Assembly: GCF_001420715.1 (NCBI RefSeq)
Contig: NZ_LJJC01000004.1
Location: 2,029,114-2,093,113, forward strand
From: Heyndrickxia shackletonii
Lineage (GTDB): Bacteria > Bacillota > Bacilli > Bacillales > Bacillaceae_C
Direction: 5' to 3'
DNA length: 64,000 nucleotides
In this document: one piece after another, positions 27,243 to 37,145 of the stretch
How positions within the stretch are numbered: position 1 is the stretch's first letter
How the letters are laid out: each line of letters begins with the position of its first letter
Position numbers and translations under genes: made by a program
Notes under the pieces: generated by a model
What the model was told of the DNA's origin: nothing
What the model saw: the letters and a program-made list of their open reading frames with translations, nothing else
The model's database searches: none

Positions 27243-29097
27243 AGAACTTTCAAAAACATACGGCGAGAAACAACTGTTTAACCAAATTTCCTTTCACATA
27301 AGTGAGAAGGAAAGAGTAGGAATAATTGGGGTGAATGGGACAGGAAAATCAAGTCTGCTTAAAATCCTGGCGAAAATAGATGAACCGGATTCAGGAGAAA
27401 TCATTCATCCGAATCAGTATTCCATCGGATATTTATCCCAAAACCCGGAATTAAATCCTGAATTAACGGTTTTAGAACAGGTCTTTCAAGGGGAAGCAGC
27501 GATTATCCAGTTATTTAAATCGTATGAAAAACTATTAATTCAAATGGAGAAGGATCCTGCTAATTCCGATTTACAAGATAAATTATTTTCCTTGCACAAA
27601 CAAATGGATGCTTTAAATGCTTGGGATGCGAATGCTAACGCCAAAACAATATTAACGAAATTGGGAATTCACGATTATACATGGAAAATCGGAAATCTGT
27701 CAGGCGGACAAAAGAAACGGGTAGCTTTAGCACAGATACTGATTGAAACACCAGACTTATTAATTTTAGACGAACCAACAAACCATTTAGACTATGAATC
27801 CGTAAAATGGTTGGAAGATTACTTGAATAAATATCCCGGAGCTTTATTACTTGTGACCCATGATCGTTATTTTCTTGATTCGGTTGTCAATCGGATATTT
27901 GAATTAGACCATGGCCAGCTTTATTCTTATAAAGGTAATTATCAGGCTTTCATTGAGGCAAAATCATTAAGAGAAGAAGAAAGCCTGGCAACAGAGAGTA
28001 AAAGAAAGAATCTTTACCGCAATGAGCTTGCTTGGATGAGACGTGGAGCAAAGGCAAGGACCACGAAGCAAAAGGCGAGAATAGAACGATTTGAAAAGCT
28101 TGAGTCTTCGATTGGCAAGCTTGCGGTCAATGAAAATGTGGATTTTGCCATTCAAGGGAGTCGCCTAGGTAAACAAGTGTTTGAATTTGTAGATGCTTAT
28201 AAAGCGTTTGGAGAACGGGTTATTTTAAAAGATTTTAATTGGCTTGTAAAACCGGGAGATCGAATAGGCATAATCGGGAAAAATGGTAGCGGAAAGTCCA
28301 CTTTTATGAACCTTCTTGCTGGAACGATCCCACTTTCAAGCGGGAAAATAATAACTGGACAGACCGTTAAAATTGCTTATTACAAGCAAGAAAATGAAGA
28401 CATGGATGATTCAAAGAGAATGATTGAATACATTCGTGAGTATGGAGATTCCGTTACGACAAAAGACGGCGATACCATATCAGCTGCACAAATGCTGGAA
28501 AGATTTCTATTCCCATTATATACACACGGTACACCAATTCGGAAATTATCCGGAGGAGAAAAAAGAAGATTATATTTATTAAGGTTATTAATGGAAAAAC
28601 CGAATGTATTATTACTGGATGAGCCGACAAATGATTTGGATACACAAACATTAACGGTGTTAGAAGACTATTTAGAGGAGTTTCCGGGAGTCGTGATATC
28701 TGTTTCACATGATCGGTATTATTTAGATAAAACCACGGAACAGCTTTTAATATTTAATGGTGATGGAAACATTGCTCGCTTCTACGGAATTTACAGTGAA
28801 TACTTAGATTTGAAACAGGCGGAAAACAAAAAAGAAATGAAGGAATCTGCTGCTCCAACTGAGACAAAAAGTGTGAATAAGCCAAAAAGAATGAGTTATA
28901 TGGAGAAAAAGGAATGGGAAGAAATCGATGGCAAAATAGCAGATGCGGAGCAAAAATTGGAATTACTTCAAGAAGAATTAAATAATATTGGAAGTGATTT
29001 TGAAAAAGCACAAAAAATTATGGATGAAATCGCATTCCAAGATGAGACATTGGAAAAATTGATTGAGAGATGGACTTATTTGTCAGAGCTAGTTTGA
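27223..29097 (+). CDS. ABC-F ATPase, Uup/YfmR type
   Basis: This 624-residue soluble protein has two ABC domains and no membrane part. Walker A is GVNGTGKSS and GKNGSGKST. Signature motifs are LSGGQKKR and LSGGEKRR, each followed by DEPTN. The linker of about 80 residues carries Arg/Lys-rich RRGAKARTTKQKAR, and a C-terminal coiled coil (about 560-620) identifies the Uup/YfmR branch that acts on stalled ribosomes, for example at polyproline. ATG 27223 is preferred over GTG 27217. It overlaps the end of ypgQ. Confidence 0.9.
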   Translation: MKSITVEELSKTYGEKQLFNQISFHISEKERVGIIGVNGTGKSSLLKILAKIDEPDSGEIIHPNQYSIGYLSQNPELNPELTVLEQVFQGEAAIIQLFKSYEKLLIQMEKDPANSDLQDKLFSLHKQMDALNAWDANANAKTILTKLGIHDYTWKIGNLSGGQKKRVALAQILIETPDLLILDEPTNHLDYESVKWLEDYLNKYPGALLLVTHDRYFLDSVVNRIFELDHGQLYSYKGNYQAFIEAKSLREEESLATESKRKNLYRNELAWMRRGAKARTTKQKARIERFEKLESSIGKLAVNENVDFAIQGSRLGKQVFEFVDAYKAFGERVILKDFNWLVKPGDRIGIIGKNGSGKSTFMNLLAGTIPLSSGKIITGQTVKIAYYKQENEDMDDSKRMIEYIREYGDSVTTKDGDTISAAQMLERFLFPLYTHGTPIRKLSGGEKRRLYLLRLLMEKPNVLLLDEPTNDLDTQTLTVLEDYLEEFPGVVISVSHDRYYLDKTTEQLLIFNGDGNIARFYGIYSEYLDLKQAENKKEMKESAAPTETKSVNKPKRMSYMEKKEWEEIDGKIADAEQKLELLQEELNNIGSDFEKAQKIMDEIAFQDETLEKLIERWTYLSELV

Positions 29098-29135
29098 AAT
29101 AGCACTAAGCAAACGGTTAAAGAGGTGAAAAAAGG

Positions 29136-30260
29136 ATGAAAATAGTTACGATTGAACCAACCCCAAGTCCTAATACGATGAAAATTATTTTAAATGAAGA
29201 ATTGCCTGCAGGAAAAAGCTCAAATTATAAAGCTGAGACTGCAATTGGTGCCCCACCAATTATTCAATCAATTCTCGGATTAGCAGGAGTTAAGGGTGTC
29301 TATCATGTTGCAGATTTTCTTGCGGTAGAACGAGATGGAAGAGTAGATTGGCAAGATATTTTACCCAAAATAAGATTAGCATTTGGTGAAGAGGAAAATA
29401 GCCAAGTAACCGGAGAGCAAAAAATAAATGAGCACTTTGGTGAGGTAAGTGTTTTTATCCAAATGTTCAAGGGAATACCGCTTCAGGTGAAGTTAGTAGA
29501 AGGGGATCAAGAAAAACGCTTTGGATTGCCTAAAAATTTTCTGGAGGCAATGCAAAAGGCTCAGCTGCCCGGTGATAATTATGTTTTCTTAAGAAAATGG
29601 AAAGAGCAAGGTGTTCGTTACGGGGAATTAGAGCAAGTGGGAAATGAAGTGGTAGAGGAAATCATTGCAGCATATCCTGATGAACGATTGAATAAAATCG
29701 TTGCTATAGCACAGAACCCGAACAAAGAGCCAGAAAAAAAGAAAATGCATAAAGTAACTGCTGATATGTTAGATAATACGGATTGGCGCAAGAGATATCA
29801 GCTTCTTGAACAAATGGAAGATCCTACTCTGGAGGATTTACCTGTTCTTGAAAAAGCACTTCATGATGAAAAATCATCTATTCGAAGATTGGCAGTTGTG
29901 TATTTTGGCATGATTAAAGATAAAAAAGTTCTTCCTTACCTTTTTGAAGGATTGAAAGATAAAGTAGTGACAGTTAGAAGAACAGCTGGTGATGCATTAT
30001 CAGATCTTGGATTTAAAGAAGCTATTCAGCCTATGGCTGATGCTTTAAAAGATACAAGTAAAATTGTTCGATGGCGTGCAGCGATGTTTCTGTATGAAGA
30101 AGGAGACGAAACGGCACTTCCTGCCTTAAGAGAGGCTCAAAATGATCCAGAATTCGAAGTTCAGCTGCAAGTAAAAATGGCTATCGAAAGAATTGAGGGC
30201 GGAGAAGCCGCACAAGGTTCTGTTTGGAAGCAGATGACTGAAGCAAGAAAATCAAAGTAA
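29136..30260 (+). CDS. ypgR: YpgR/CvfC, NifU-N domain plus HEAT repeats
   Basis: This 374-residue protein opens with a Nfu/NifU N-terminal domain (EPTPSPNTMKIIL in residues 6-18, then ILGLAGVKGVYHVADF). The C-terminal half has HEAT-type helical pairs (DEKSSIRRLAVVYFG, LKDKVVTVRRTAGDALSDLG, SKIVRWRAAMFLYEEG). This order is that of YpgR, known in Staphylococcus as conserved virulence factor C. The molecular role is unclear. The ribosome-binding site is AAAGAGGTG. brxA follows 20 nt downstream. Confidence 0.9.
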   Translation: MKIVTIEPTPSPNTMKIILNEELPAGKSSNYKAETAIGAPPIIQSILGLAGVKGVYHVADFLAVERDGRVDWQDILPKIRLAFGEEENSQVTGEQKINEHFGEVSVFIQMFKGIPLQVKLVEGDQEKRFGLPKNFLEAMQKAQLPGDNYVFLRKWKEQGVRYGELEQVGNEVVEEIIAAYPDERLNKIVAIAQNPNKEPEKKKMHKVTADMLDNTDWRKRYQLLEQMEDPTLEDLPVLEKALHDEKSSIRRLAVVYFGMIKDKKVLPYLFEGLKDKVVTVRRTAGDALSDLGFKEAIQPMADALKDTSKIVRWRAAMFLYEEGDETALPALREAQNDPEFEVQLQVKMAIERIEGGEAAQGSVWKQMTEARKSK

Positions 30261-30280
30261 TTTGTTAGGAGGAAATAAAA

Positions 30281-30715
30281 ATGTCCATGGCATATGAAGA
30301 ATATATGAAACAAATTGTAAAACCGATGAGAGAAGAACTTGTTCATGCAAATTTCACAGAGCTTACAACTGCTGAGGAAGTAGAAAATTTTATGGAAAAT
30401 GTTGAAGGTACAACACTTGTAGTCGTTAATTCCATATGTGGTTGTGCAGCAGGCTTAGCAAGACCGGCAGCAGTTCAAGCGATTGAAGGGGCTTCCAAAA
30501 AACCGGATCATTTTGTAACAGTATTTGCTGGTCAAGATAAGGAAGCAACAGCTAAAATGCGGGAGTATTTTGTAAACTATGAACCATCATCCCCATCCAT
30601 GGCTATCCTTAAAGGAAAAGAAGTATTACATTTTATTCCGCGTGATGATATTGAAGATCATGAAGTAGAGGAAATTGTCGATAATTTAAGTACCTCTTTT
30701 CAAAAGTATTGTTAA
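30281..30715 (+). CDS. brxA: BrxA (YphP), bacilliredoxin
   Basis: This 144-residue thioredoxin-fold bacilliredoxin removes bacillithiol from mixed disulfides. The active site CGC lies in NSICGCAAGLARPA around residue 52. The family hallmarks TVFAGQDKEATAKMREYF and PSSPSMA are intact. The ribosome-binding site is TTAGGAGGAAAT. It is coupled to ypgR and followed by a terminator. Bacillithiol use is consistent with Bacillaceae. Confidence 0.96.
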   Translation: MSMAYEEYMKQIVKPMREELVHANFTELTTAEEVENFMENVEGTTLVVVNSICGCAAGLARPAAVQAIEGASKKPDHFVTVFAGQDKEATAKMREYFVNYEPSSPSMAILKGKEVLHFIPRDDIEDHEVEEIVDNLSTSFQKYC

Positions 30716-30722
30716 ATCATTT

Positions 30723-30756
30723 TGGGAGTGTCTGGTGGCACTCCTATTTTTTATTT
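30723..30756 (+). terminator. terminator of brxA
   Basis: GGGAGTG (30724-30730) pairs with CACTCC (30739-30744), followed by TATTTTTTATTT. Confidence 0.85.
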
Positions 30757-30960
30757 GCAAGCATAGATTGGACAAAAGGCAGACTTCAAAAAATTGCAAC
30801 AAATTAGACAATATTTCCCTATAAAAATGATTGGATAGAGTGTAAAATGAGAGATATATTATAAAAAATTAATATTGTATTAAGAATGTTATTTCATAAT
30901 AGAATGAAAGAATGATGAATAAAGATTGAATGTACATCTAATAGAAAGGGGGAGGTTGCC

Positions 30961-31545
30961 GTGAAAAAATGGATGAAAAAGTCAATCGTTGTACTGGTTT
31001 CTATCTTTACATTTGGAATGGTCACTCCCACACATGCCTTTTGGAATGGACATCAAGAAGTAGATAAATCAGAACAACAAAAGCATGATCAATTACAAAA
31101 TCAAGCCTATTCTTCTTATCAAGAGACGAAGCTTGATAAGGAAAGTTTTATTAACTCGGTAATGGCGGAAGCTGAGAAACAATCCTTTGAGAAATTTGGT
31201 TCTAAAATATCTCCTGTAATTGAAGACGAATTTAGACAGGTTATATTACCAAATATTCAAAAAGCCATTGAAATGACCGTTGCCGAATATCCTGAAGAAA
31301 AGCTTGAGTCCTTTGCGGTATCCGAATCTCCAAGCGGAGGACTAGGAGAGAAAATATTCCATATATATGATACAAATTCGAATGAAGATATTATACGCTT
31401 TCATGTAAGAAGAGACCACCCGCCTATGGATGGATATTATTTTAATTTTCATTACCATGTGCAATATGATAATTACCAAAAGCATTATACGCTAGGCACC
31501 ATATATTGGGATAAAAACACTCCGCCGAAATGGATGAGTGTATAA
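30961..31545 (+). CDS. ypjP: YpjP-family exported protein
   Basis: This 194-residue protein has an N-terminal signal-like segment (KKWMKKSIVVLVSIFTFGMV, ending near THAFW). The conserved C-terminal half contains KFGSKISPVIEDEF and HVRRDHPPMDGYYFNFHYH, ending TIYWDKNTPPKWMSV. This is the YpjP family, found upstream of thyB-dfrA in B. subtilis as here. The function is unknown. The start at 30961 is GTG after AAGGGGGAGG. Confidence 0.88.
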   Translation: MKKWMKKSIVVLVSIFTFGMVTPTHAFWNGHQEVDKSEQQKHDQLQNQAYSSYQETKLDKESFINSVMAEAEKQSFEKFGSKISPVIEDEFRQVILPNIQKAIEMTVAEYPEEKLESFAVSESPSGGLGEKIFHIYDTNSNEDIIRFHVRRDHPPMDGYYFNFHYHVQYDNYQKHYTLGTIYWDKNTPPKWMSV

Positions 31546-31632
31546 GAACAAGTACGCGGGGCAACTTGCCAATCGAAAATATGGATGAATGAAACTAGAA
31601 GTGTATATTTTACTTTTATCGTCGATGACAAG

Positions 31633-31666
31633 GAAAAGGTGCTTTTTTACGGCACCTTTTTTTAGT
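31633..31666 (+). terminator. terminator after ypjP
   Basis: AAAAGGTGC pairs with GGCACCTTTT around a TTTTTTAC loop, followed by TTTAG. Confidence 0.88.
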
Positions 31667-31762
31667 ATATATACCAATAAATGATTAACAAAGGACCTTT
31701 TTTTCCTATGATATAATGAGATTATGAAACTACTAAATGAGAAACGCAGGAAGTGCATTAAT

Positions 31763-32452
31763 ATGCGCAAGGTAGTAATATATCTTTTTGTTTTATGTGC
31801 AATTTTGCTGTTAGGGCTATCAAAACCATCTTTAGATGGTATATTATTAAAGAATAGTGCCCTATATCATAACGTTCATTTGCGGTCTCAAGCATTATTG
31901 GGAGATATTGTTGTTTTGCCGCTTCAATCTAATTATGATAAGGATGAAGTTATAAAAATCCTATCCAAATTAGAAAAATTGCCATCTTCGATGCTATCAA
32001 AGGTGGAAAATAAAAACATAAAAATAAAATTATTTACCGGAAAACTGACCGATAATCCGACAGCTGCCTATTTAAAGGGAAAAACTCCGAGAGGGTATCA
32101 AGATCATTCGATCACTTGGGATAATGTGCCGGGAATAGGTGGTTCTAAAACCGTGCTTGTTAAAATTGGCTGCAGTGAAAAAGGAAAAGGGCATGGTTCA
32201 GTAAATTTAGAGCTTCATGAACTTGCACACTCATTAGAACATTATTTATATGATGGAAAAAAGGAGCAGGCATTCATTCCAATATGGAAAAAAGAAGCTC
32301 CGAAATTATTTCCAGGTAATTCTTATTTTATTAATTATCAAGAAGAATATTTTGCAGAAAGCTTTGCAATGTATTACTATTCTCGTGATACGAAAATACA
32401 ATTAAAAAAAATTGCCCCTATGACGTTCAACTATATACAAGCTTTATCATAG
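31763..32452 (+). CDS. lethal-factor/PPEP-like secreted metalloprotease
   Basis: This 229-residue protein has a signal peptide or N-terminal anchor ([18 protein letters not shown]). The zinc motif HELAH sits in [15 protein letters not shown] around residues 152-156, and the downstream Glu-containing [13 protein letters not shown] supplies the third ligand. This layout is that of the small anthrax-lethal-factor-like group (M34), which includes Pro-Pro endopeptidases that cut surface proteins. ATG 31763 follows AGGAAG at 9 nt; an ATG 13 codons upstream lacks a ribosome-binding site. It sits between ypjP and thyA, so it is an insertion into a conserved block. Confidence 0.75.
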   Translation: MRKVVIYLFVLCAILLLGLSKPSLDGILLKNSALYHNVHLRSQALLGDIVVLPLQSNYDKDEVIKILSKLEKLPSSMLSKVENKNIKIKLFTGKLTDNPTAAYLKGKTPRGYQDHSITWDNVPGIGGSKTVLVKIGCSEKGKGHGSVNLELHELAHSLEHYLYDGKKEQAFIPIWKKEAPKLFPGNSYFINYQEEYFAESFAMYYYSRDTKIQLKKIAPMTFNYIQALS

Positions 32453-32471
32453 GGTAATAAGAGGTGTTAAG

Positions 32472-33266
32472 ATGAAACAATATCTGGATTTATGTAAACA
32501 TGTTTTAGAACATGGAACGATAAAGGGAGATCGGACGGGTACAGGCACCATCAGCACATTTGGCTATCAAATGAGATATAATCTGGAAGAAGGTTTCCCT
32601 CTTCTAACAACCAAGAAATTACATTTGAAATCCATTATATATGAACTGCTATGGATGCTTAATGGGGATACAAACGTAAAGTACCTCCAAGAAAATGGTG
32701 TTAGAATATGGAATGAATGGGCAAATGAAGATGGAGATCTTGGTCCTGTTTATGGACGCCAGTGGAGATCTTGGGAAACGGCAAACGGGGAAACAATTGA
32801 CCAGATTTCAGAAGTCATTGAACAAATTAAATCGAATCCTAATTCTCGAAGACTTATCGTAAATGCCTGGAATGTTGGAGAAATAGATAAGATGGCGCTC
32901 CCTCCATGCCACTGTTTTTTTCAGTTTCATGTTGCAGATGGTAAATTGTCTTGCCAGCTTTATCAACGTTCAGCGGACATTTTTTTAGGCGTTCCATTTA
33001 ATATTGCCTCCTATGCTTTATTAACGATGATGATAGCACATGTATGTCATTTACAGCCGGGTGATTTTATACATACACTGGGAGACGCTCATATTTATAC
33101 TAATCATATCGATCAAGTGAAGCTGCAATTAACTCGAGAACCAAGGAAATTACCAAAAATGGTAATTAATCCAGAGGTTACATCCATTTTTGATTTTCAA
33201 TTTGAAGATTTTTCATTGCAGGACTATGATCCACATCCACATATAAAAGGAGTTGTCAGCGTATGA
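32472..33266 (+). CDS. thyA: thymidylate synthase (ThyA type, B. subtilis ThyB)
   Basis: This 264-residue enzyme makes dTMP from dUMP with methylenetetrahydrofolate. The catalytic Cys is in [12 protein letters not shown], and the dUMP phosphate site [18 protein letters not shown] follows. Length equals E. coli ThyA (264), as for B. subtilis ThyB. The ATG follows AGAGGTG. Its last four bases overlap the dfrA start (ATGA), giving coupling to dihydrofolate reductase, which regenerates the folate it consumes. Confidence 0.97.
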   Translation: MKQYLDLCKHVLEHGTIKGDRTGTGTISTFGYQMRYNLEEGFPLLTTKKLHLKSIIYELLWMLNGDTNVKYLQENGVRIWNEWANEDGDLGPVYGRQWRSWETANGETIDQISEVIEQIKSNPNSRRLIVNAWNVGEIDKMALPPCHCFFQFHVADGKLSCQLYQRSADIFLGVPFNIASYALLTMMIAHVCHLQPGDFIHTLGDAHIYTNHIDQVKLQLTREPRKLPKMVINPEVTSIFDFQFEDFSLQDYDPHPHIKGVVSV

Positions 33267-33748
33267 TTTCCTTTTTATGGGCAGAAGATAAAAAGGGTGT
33301 AATTGGAAAAAATAATCAGTTGCCATGGCGCTTACCAGAGGATTTAAAGTATTTTAAGAGAACAACGATGGGGCATCCAATTGTAATGGGAAGGAAGACA
33401 TACGAATCAATTGGAAAACCCCTGCCTGGAAGAACGAATATTGTGTTAACGAGAGATGAGCGATTTCAAGCAGAAGGCTGTCTAATATTTAAAACAAAAA
33501 CTGAATTATTAAAATGGATTAGAGAAAATAATGACGAGGTATTTATTACCGGAGGAGCAGCTATCTTCGGATTATTTATGGAAGAGGCTGATCGTCTGTA
33601 TGTAACAAAAATTCATGAGGAATTCGATGGCGATACATATTTTCCTCTTATAGATTGGTCAGAATGGAAGCTTATTTCAAATGAAAAAGGGATAAAGAAC
33701 AAAGAAAACCCATATGATTATGAGTTTCAAATTTACGAAAGAATATGA
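33263..33748 (+). CDS. dfrA: dihydrofolate reductase
   Basis: This 161-residue enzyme reduces dihydrofolate with NADPH. Conserved elements are [20 protein letters not shown] near the N-terminus, [11 protein letters not shown] for the nucleotide site, and [11 protein letters not shown]. It overlaps thyA by 4 nt, the standard thyA-dfrA operon of Bacillus. The active-site acid is the Glu of LPEDL. No resistance change can be judged from the sequence alone. Confidence 0.97.
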   Translation: MISFLWAEDKKGVIGKNNQLPWRLPEDLKYFKRTTMGHPIVMGRKTYESIGKPLPGRTNIVLTRDERFQAEGCLIFKTKTELLKWIRENNDEVFITGGAAIFGLFMEEADRLYVTKIHEEFDGDTYFPLIDWSEWKLISNEKGIKNKENPYDYEFQIYERI

Positions 33749-33875
33749 TGTAATCCATGTCGTTTTCAAATGGTTTCGATAAAAAAATATTTAAAATTTA
33801 CAATAAAAATACAGGAATTGTCATTCAATATGCAGTATAATATATACAAACGGGCGAAAAAAGAGGATTGATATT

Positions 33876-34127
33876 TTGCTATTTAAAAGCCTTGAGTTCA
33901 AAACAAATAATGGACAGAAGGTGAAAATTACCGATATACCGGTATTGAATGAAGCAAGCCCCCTTTTTTACAAAATAAATATTAAGCTTGCACAGTTAGT
34001 AAGACAAATTCATACTTCAAAAAATGTTAAGACCACTTACTCATTTAGAGACTATTTAAAAACAGTGCTTAGGTGGCCGGATTATGAATTAATCTACCAG
34101 TCCACTTCTTTAAAAAATAACGCATAA
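33876..34127 (+). CDS. hypothetical protein, 83 residues
   Basis: The TTG start follows AGAGGATTG. The protein is soluble and basic, with a beginning rich in strand residues (LFKSLEFKTNNGQKVKITD) and a more helical second half (YKINIKLAQLVRQIH, YLKTVLRWPDYELI). I do not recognise the family. It lies between dfrA and ypmR and is followed by a terminator, so it is probably an independent gene. Confidence 0.6.
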   Translation: MLFKSLEFKTNNGQKVKITDIPVLNEASPLFYKINIKLAQLVRQIHTSKNVKTTYSFRDYLKTVLRWPDYELIYQSTSLKNNA

Positions 34128-34158
34128 GGGATTCCTGGAAACAGGAGCCCTTTTATTT
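34126..34158 (+). terminator. terminator of the 83-residue ORF
   Basis: AAGGG..CCTG pairs with CAGG..CCCTT around a GAAA tetraloop, followed by TTATTTTTT. Confidence 0.85.
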
Positions 34159-34318
34159 TTTGCATGAATATATCCTCTTACAACATAAAAGTAGTATTAG
34201 GAAATAAAATCAAAAATAGTAATCTTTCATAATATGACTAGCAGTATATGAAAAAAAGATGTTACAGCCGGGTGAAAATGTTAAAATAAAAGGGATTTGT
34301 TAAAGCGAGGTGACCAAC

Positions 34319-35092
34319 ATGATGAAAAAACTCACCTTACTCTTCGCTATTTTTATTTTAGTGTCAGGCTGTTCTGTGCATACTAACAACCAACCGAGTA
34401 AGGAAGCGAGCGTTGCCGTTAAGCAGATGCCTCCGAAAGATCTTCATATCGTTGCAGTTGGAGATTCCCTTACACAGGGGGTTGGGGATAGTTCTAATCA
34501 AGGTGGTTATATTCCGTATTTGAAAGATATAATGGAGAAGGATAAAGGCATTGGTACTGTTACCTTTGATAATTTCGGAGAAAGAGGGGATCGAACTGAC
34601 CAACTATTAAAACGGCTAAAAGATCCAAAAGTAATAAGTAAAATAAAAAGCTCCGATATTGTGATGATTACCATAGGCGGTAATGATGTAATGAAGGTGT
34701 TCAGGGACAATTTCACTAATTTGAAGGTAGTTAAGTTTAAAGAAGCTATAACTGGGTATCAAAAAAGACTAGATGATATTCTAAAAACCATTCGTGAATA
34801 TAAACCAAATGTAGGAATTGTTTTAATTGGCATTTATAATCCTTTTTCAAAATGGTTTTCTAATATTAAAGAATTAGATCAAATTGTACAAGATTGGAAT
34901 CATTCTAGTGAAAAAACATTAGTGAATTATAAAAACACCCAATTTGTACCGATTAGTGATTTATTTGAAAATCAACATGAAAATCTATTTTATTCTGACG
35001 ATTTTCATCCAAATGATAAAGGCTATAAGTTAATGGCGGAACGTGTAGGGGAATTTCTTCTTAAAAATAAGCTTAAACAATTAAGAAAATAG
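34319..35092 (+). CDS. ypmR: YpmR-like SGNH/GDSL lipoprotein
   Basis: This 257-residue protein begins with a lipoprotein signal (LLFAIFILVSGC, lipobox LVSGC with Cys near residue 18). The SGNH-hydrolase blocks are all visible: VGDSLTQGVGDS (block I Ser), FGERGDRTDQ (block II Gly), IGGNDV (block III Asn) and DDFHPNDKGY (block V Asp/His). It is an extracellular, membrane-anchored esterase or acyl hydrolase. ATG 34319 follows GAGGTGA. ypmS follows 18 nt downstream as in B. subtilis. Confidence 0.9.
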   Translation: MMKKLTLLFAIFILVSGCSVHTNNQPSKEASVAVKQMPPKDLHIVAVGDSLTQGVGDSSNQGGYIPYLKDIMEKDKGIGTVTFDNFGERGDRTDQLLKRLKDPKVISKIKSSDIVMITIGGNDVMKVFRDNFTNLKVVKFKEAITGYQKRLDDILKTIREYKPNVGIVLIGIYNPFSKWFSNIKELDQIVQDWNHSSEKTLVNYKNTQFVPISDLFENQHENLFYSDDFHPNDKGYKLMAERVGEFLLKNKLKQLRK

Positions 35093-35110
35093 CACCGTGA
35101 GGTAAAAAAG

Positions 35111-35707
35111 ATGGAAAAAGTTAAAAATCGCTGGAAAGCGGCATTTATTGCCTTATCAATTCTTATTGTAATATTTGTATTGGTTATTGGATTTTTTATT
35201 TTTGCTCCGACAAAAAAAGGGACTATACCTAAAACAACCATAAATACTGATAAACATGTTCGATTCTCTATTCGCACCAATAAAGATGATCTGAATAAAT
35301 TAATTAATCATTATATAGAAAAAGAAGGTTTGAACGGTCCGATTAAATACAATGTTTATCTAAAAGATGATGTTGAATTAGATGGTTCTATTCCTGTCTT
35401 TTCAGAGAATGTACAATTAAAAATGACATTTGAGCCTGAGGCATTAAAAAACGGAGATTTACTTTTAAAACAAAAAACGATTTCTATTGGTTATTTAAAT
35501 CTACCCGTTTCATATGTCCTTAAATTTATTAATCAATCCTATAAACTACCGGATTGGGTTAGTATCGATCCTGACAAGAAAACAGTTTATGTTGGCTTAC
35601 AAAAAATGAAAATTGGACATAGTGATATGAGAGCCCGCATTGATAAGTTTAATTTAAAGGAAGATGATATTTCCTTTTCGTTATTATTTCCAGTTGAGAA
35701 TCCATAA
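35111..35707 (+). CDS. ypmS: YpmS, DUF2140 membrane-anchored protein
   Basis: This 198-residue protein has one N-terminal transmembrane segment (AAFIALSILIVIFVLVIGFF, about residues 11-33) and an extracellular YpmS/DUF2140 domain. Recognisable parts are FSIRTNKDDLNKLINHYI near residue 55 and YVLKFINQSYKLPDWV. It pairs with ypmR. The role is unknown. The start follows GAGGTAAAAAAG. Confidence 0.9.
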   Translation: MEKVKNRWKAAFIALSILIVIFVLVIGFFIFAPTKKGTIPKTTINTDKHVRFSIRTNKDDLNKLINHYIEKEGLNGPIKYNVYLKDDVELDGSIPVFSENVQLKMTFEPEALKNGDLLLKQKTISIGYLNLPVSYVLKFINQSYKLPDWVSIDPDKKTVYVGLQKMKIGHSDMRARIDKFNLKEDDISFSLLFPVENP

Positions 35708-35746
35708 AAAAACAGGTGCCTAGTGGTGAAGGGCACCTGTTTTTTA
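35706..35746. terminator. bidirectional terminator between ypmS and DUF4397 gene
   Basis: AAACAGGTGCC pairs with GGCACCTGTTT, flanked by A and T runs. It overlaps the stop codon of the leftward gene. Confidence 0.9.
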
Positions 35747-36454
35747 AATAAGGAGAATTTGGGAATCCACAAAGAAAATCGAAAACGTTTTAGCAGTAGA
35801 AAAGTCTGCATTTTCCAATGTCTGTATTACTTTGTCCGTTTCTCTGTCCACAACCTCAATATTGGTTGTTATTCGTTCAATAGATGTATAATCGGATGAT
35901 TTTTTATATCCGATGTTTTCGAATAGAACTTTTTTATTTTTAAAGAAGACATTAACAGAGGGGTAATCAGATGTTAAATGAATAAATTTTACTTTGGTCT
36001 CCTGTGAAGAGGAAGTTGGTAAGTCTTCATAGGATAATATTTGAATTTTATCATTAGTGGAGACTGTTGCTAAAGTGTATGCACGGTTTGTTTCAAATCC
36101 GATATTCTTGTTGATGATTGTTGCTGTTTGGGTGCCTGCAGGATATATATCTAGATGATGTTTCCCAGCATGTAAGGTATAATAAGGTGTGATATTACTA
36201 AACGGTAATTCTTTTATAAACATTCTCCCGTTCGTATAAATGTCAATATTAGCAATTTCCTTTGTTGCATTTAAAAATCTAACATAAACGGGATTTAACC
36301 GATTGCCTGATCGGCTTTGTAACATAGCTTTGTTTAAATATTCTAAGTGTTTTTGATAATATTGAATATGCAAGGCAGGGTTCATATATTTATAAAAATC
36401 AGCAAGTAAATTAAATTGCGCCGCTCTTTGAAGATAATAAGATTGATTTTTCAT
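35744..36454 (-). CDS. DUF4397 domain protein
   Basis: This 236-residue protein begins with a helical segment (QSYYLQRAAQFNLLADFYKY), followed by two immunoglobulin-like DUF4397 repeats. The first starts NPVYVRFLNATKEIANIDIY, the second VKFIHLTSDYPSVNVFF. Such proteins are usually cell-surface or periplasmic, but I see no signal peptide here. ATG 36454 follows GGAG at 9 nt; an in-frame ATG at 36469 is possible. In spore formers this family is often coat- or surface-associated; that is inference. Confidence 0.8.
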   Translation of the reverse strand: MKNQSYYLQRAAQFNLLADFYKYMNPALHIQYYQKHLEYLNKAMLQSRSGNRLNPVYVRFLNATKEIANIDIYTNGRMFIKELPFSNITPYYTLHAGKHHLDIYPAGTQTATIINKNIGFETNRAYTLATVSTNDKIQILSYEDLPTSSSQETKVKFIHLTSDYPSVNVFFKNKKVLFENIGYKKSSDYTSIERITTNIEVVDRETDKVIQTLENADFSTAKTFSIFFVDSQILLI

Positions 36455-36611
36455 AAACTTTCGCTCCATTCTGTTATTGATTACACTATATTCGTGCGCC
36501 TATGGGTTGGTGACTCGACTTATTTCTTCAAAGTCTAATTTCTAGTGTAAAGGCAATAGATTATTTATAATTCTCTATAGGACTTTATTTTCCGAATAGG
36601 AGGGAAGAACA

Positions 36612-37145
36612 ATGGCAATCGAATTGGCTACATTTGCAGGCGGGTGTTTTTGGTGTATGGTAAAACCGTTTGATGAACAGGAAGGGATTATAAGTGTTGT
36701 TTCTGGTTATACCGGTGGAAAGGTGCCCAATCCGACCTATGAAGACGTGTGTTCGGGGCTGACTGGACATACAGAGGCTGTCCAAATCACCTTTGATTCA
36801 AAGGTCTTTCCATACGAAAAGCTATTGAAGATTTTTTGGCAGCAAATTGACCCTACAGATGCTGGCGGACAATTCTATGATAGGGGATCTTCTTATAGGC
36901 CGGCAATATTTTATCATAACGAAAATCAAAGAGATTTAGCAGAGCAATCGAAAAGAGAGCTTCAGGATAGCGGTAGATTTAAAGCTCCAATTGTAGTCGA
37001 AATTGTTCCAGCACCTACCTTTTATCCAGCCGAGGATTACCATCAACAATATTATCGAAAAAACCCTGTCCATTATAATGCATATCACGAAGGCTCCGGC
37101 AGAGCGAGTTTCATAAAAAAACATTGGGGTGATCATCTTGAATAA
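36612..37145 (+). CDS. msrA: peptide methionine-S-sulfoxide reductase MsrA
   Basis: This 177-residue enzyme repairs the S epimer of methionine sulfoxide. The catalytic Cys12 lies in GGCFWCM. The conserved GYTGG, GHTEAVQ and [13 protein letters not shown] elements are present, and HQQYYRKNP closes the fold. The ribosome-binding site is TAGGAGGGAAG. The 3' end overlaps msrB by 8 nt, so the two are coupled. Confidence 0.96.
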   Translation: MAIELATFAGGCFWCMVKPFDEQEGIISVVSGYTGGKVPNPTYEDVCSGLTGHTEAVQITFDSKVFPYEKLLKIFWQQIDPTDAGGQFYDRGSSYRPAIFYHNENQRDLAEQSKRELQDSGRFKAPIVVEIVPAPTFYPAEDYHQQYYRKNPVHYNAYHEGSGRASFIKKHWGDHLE

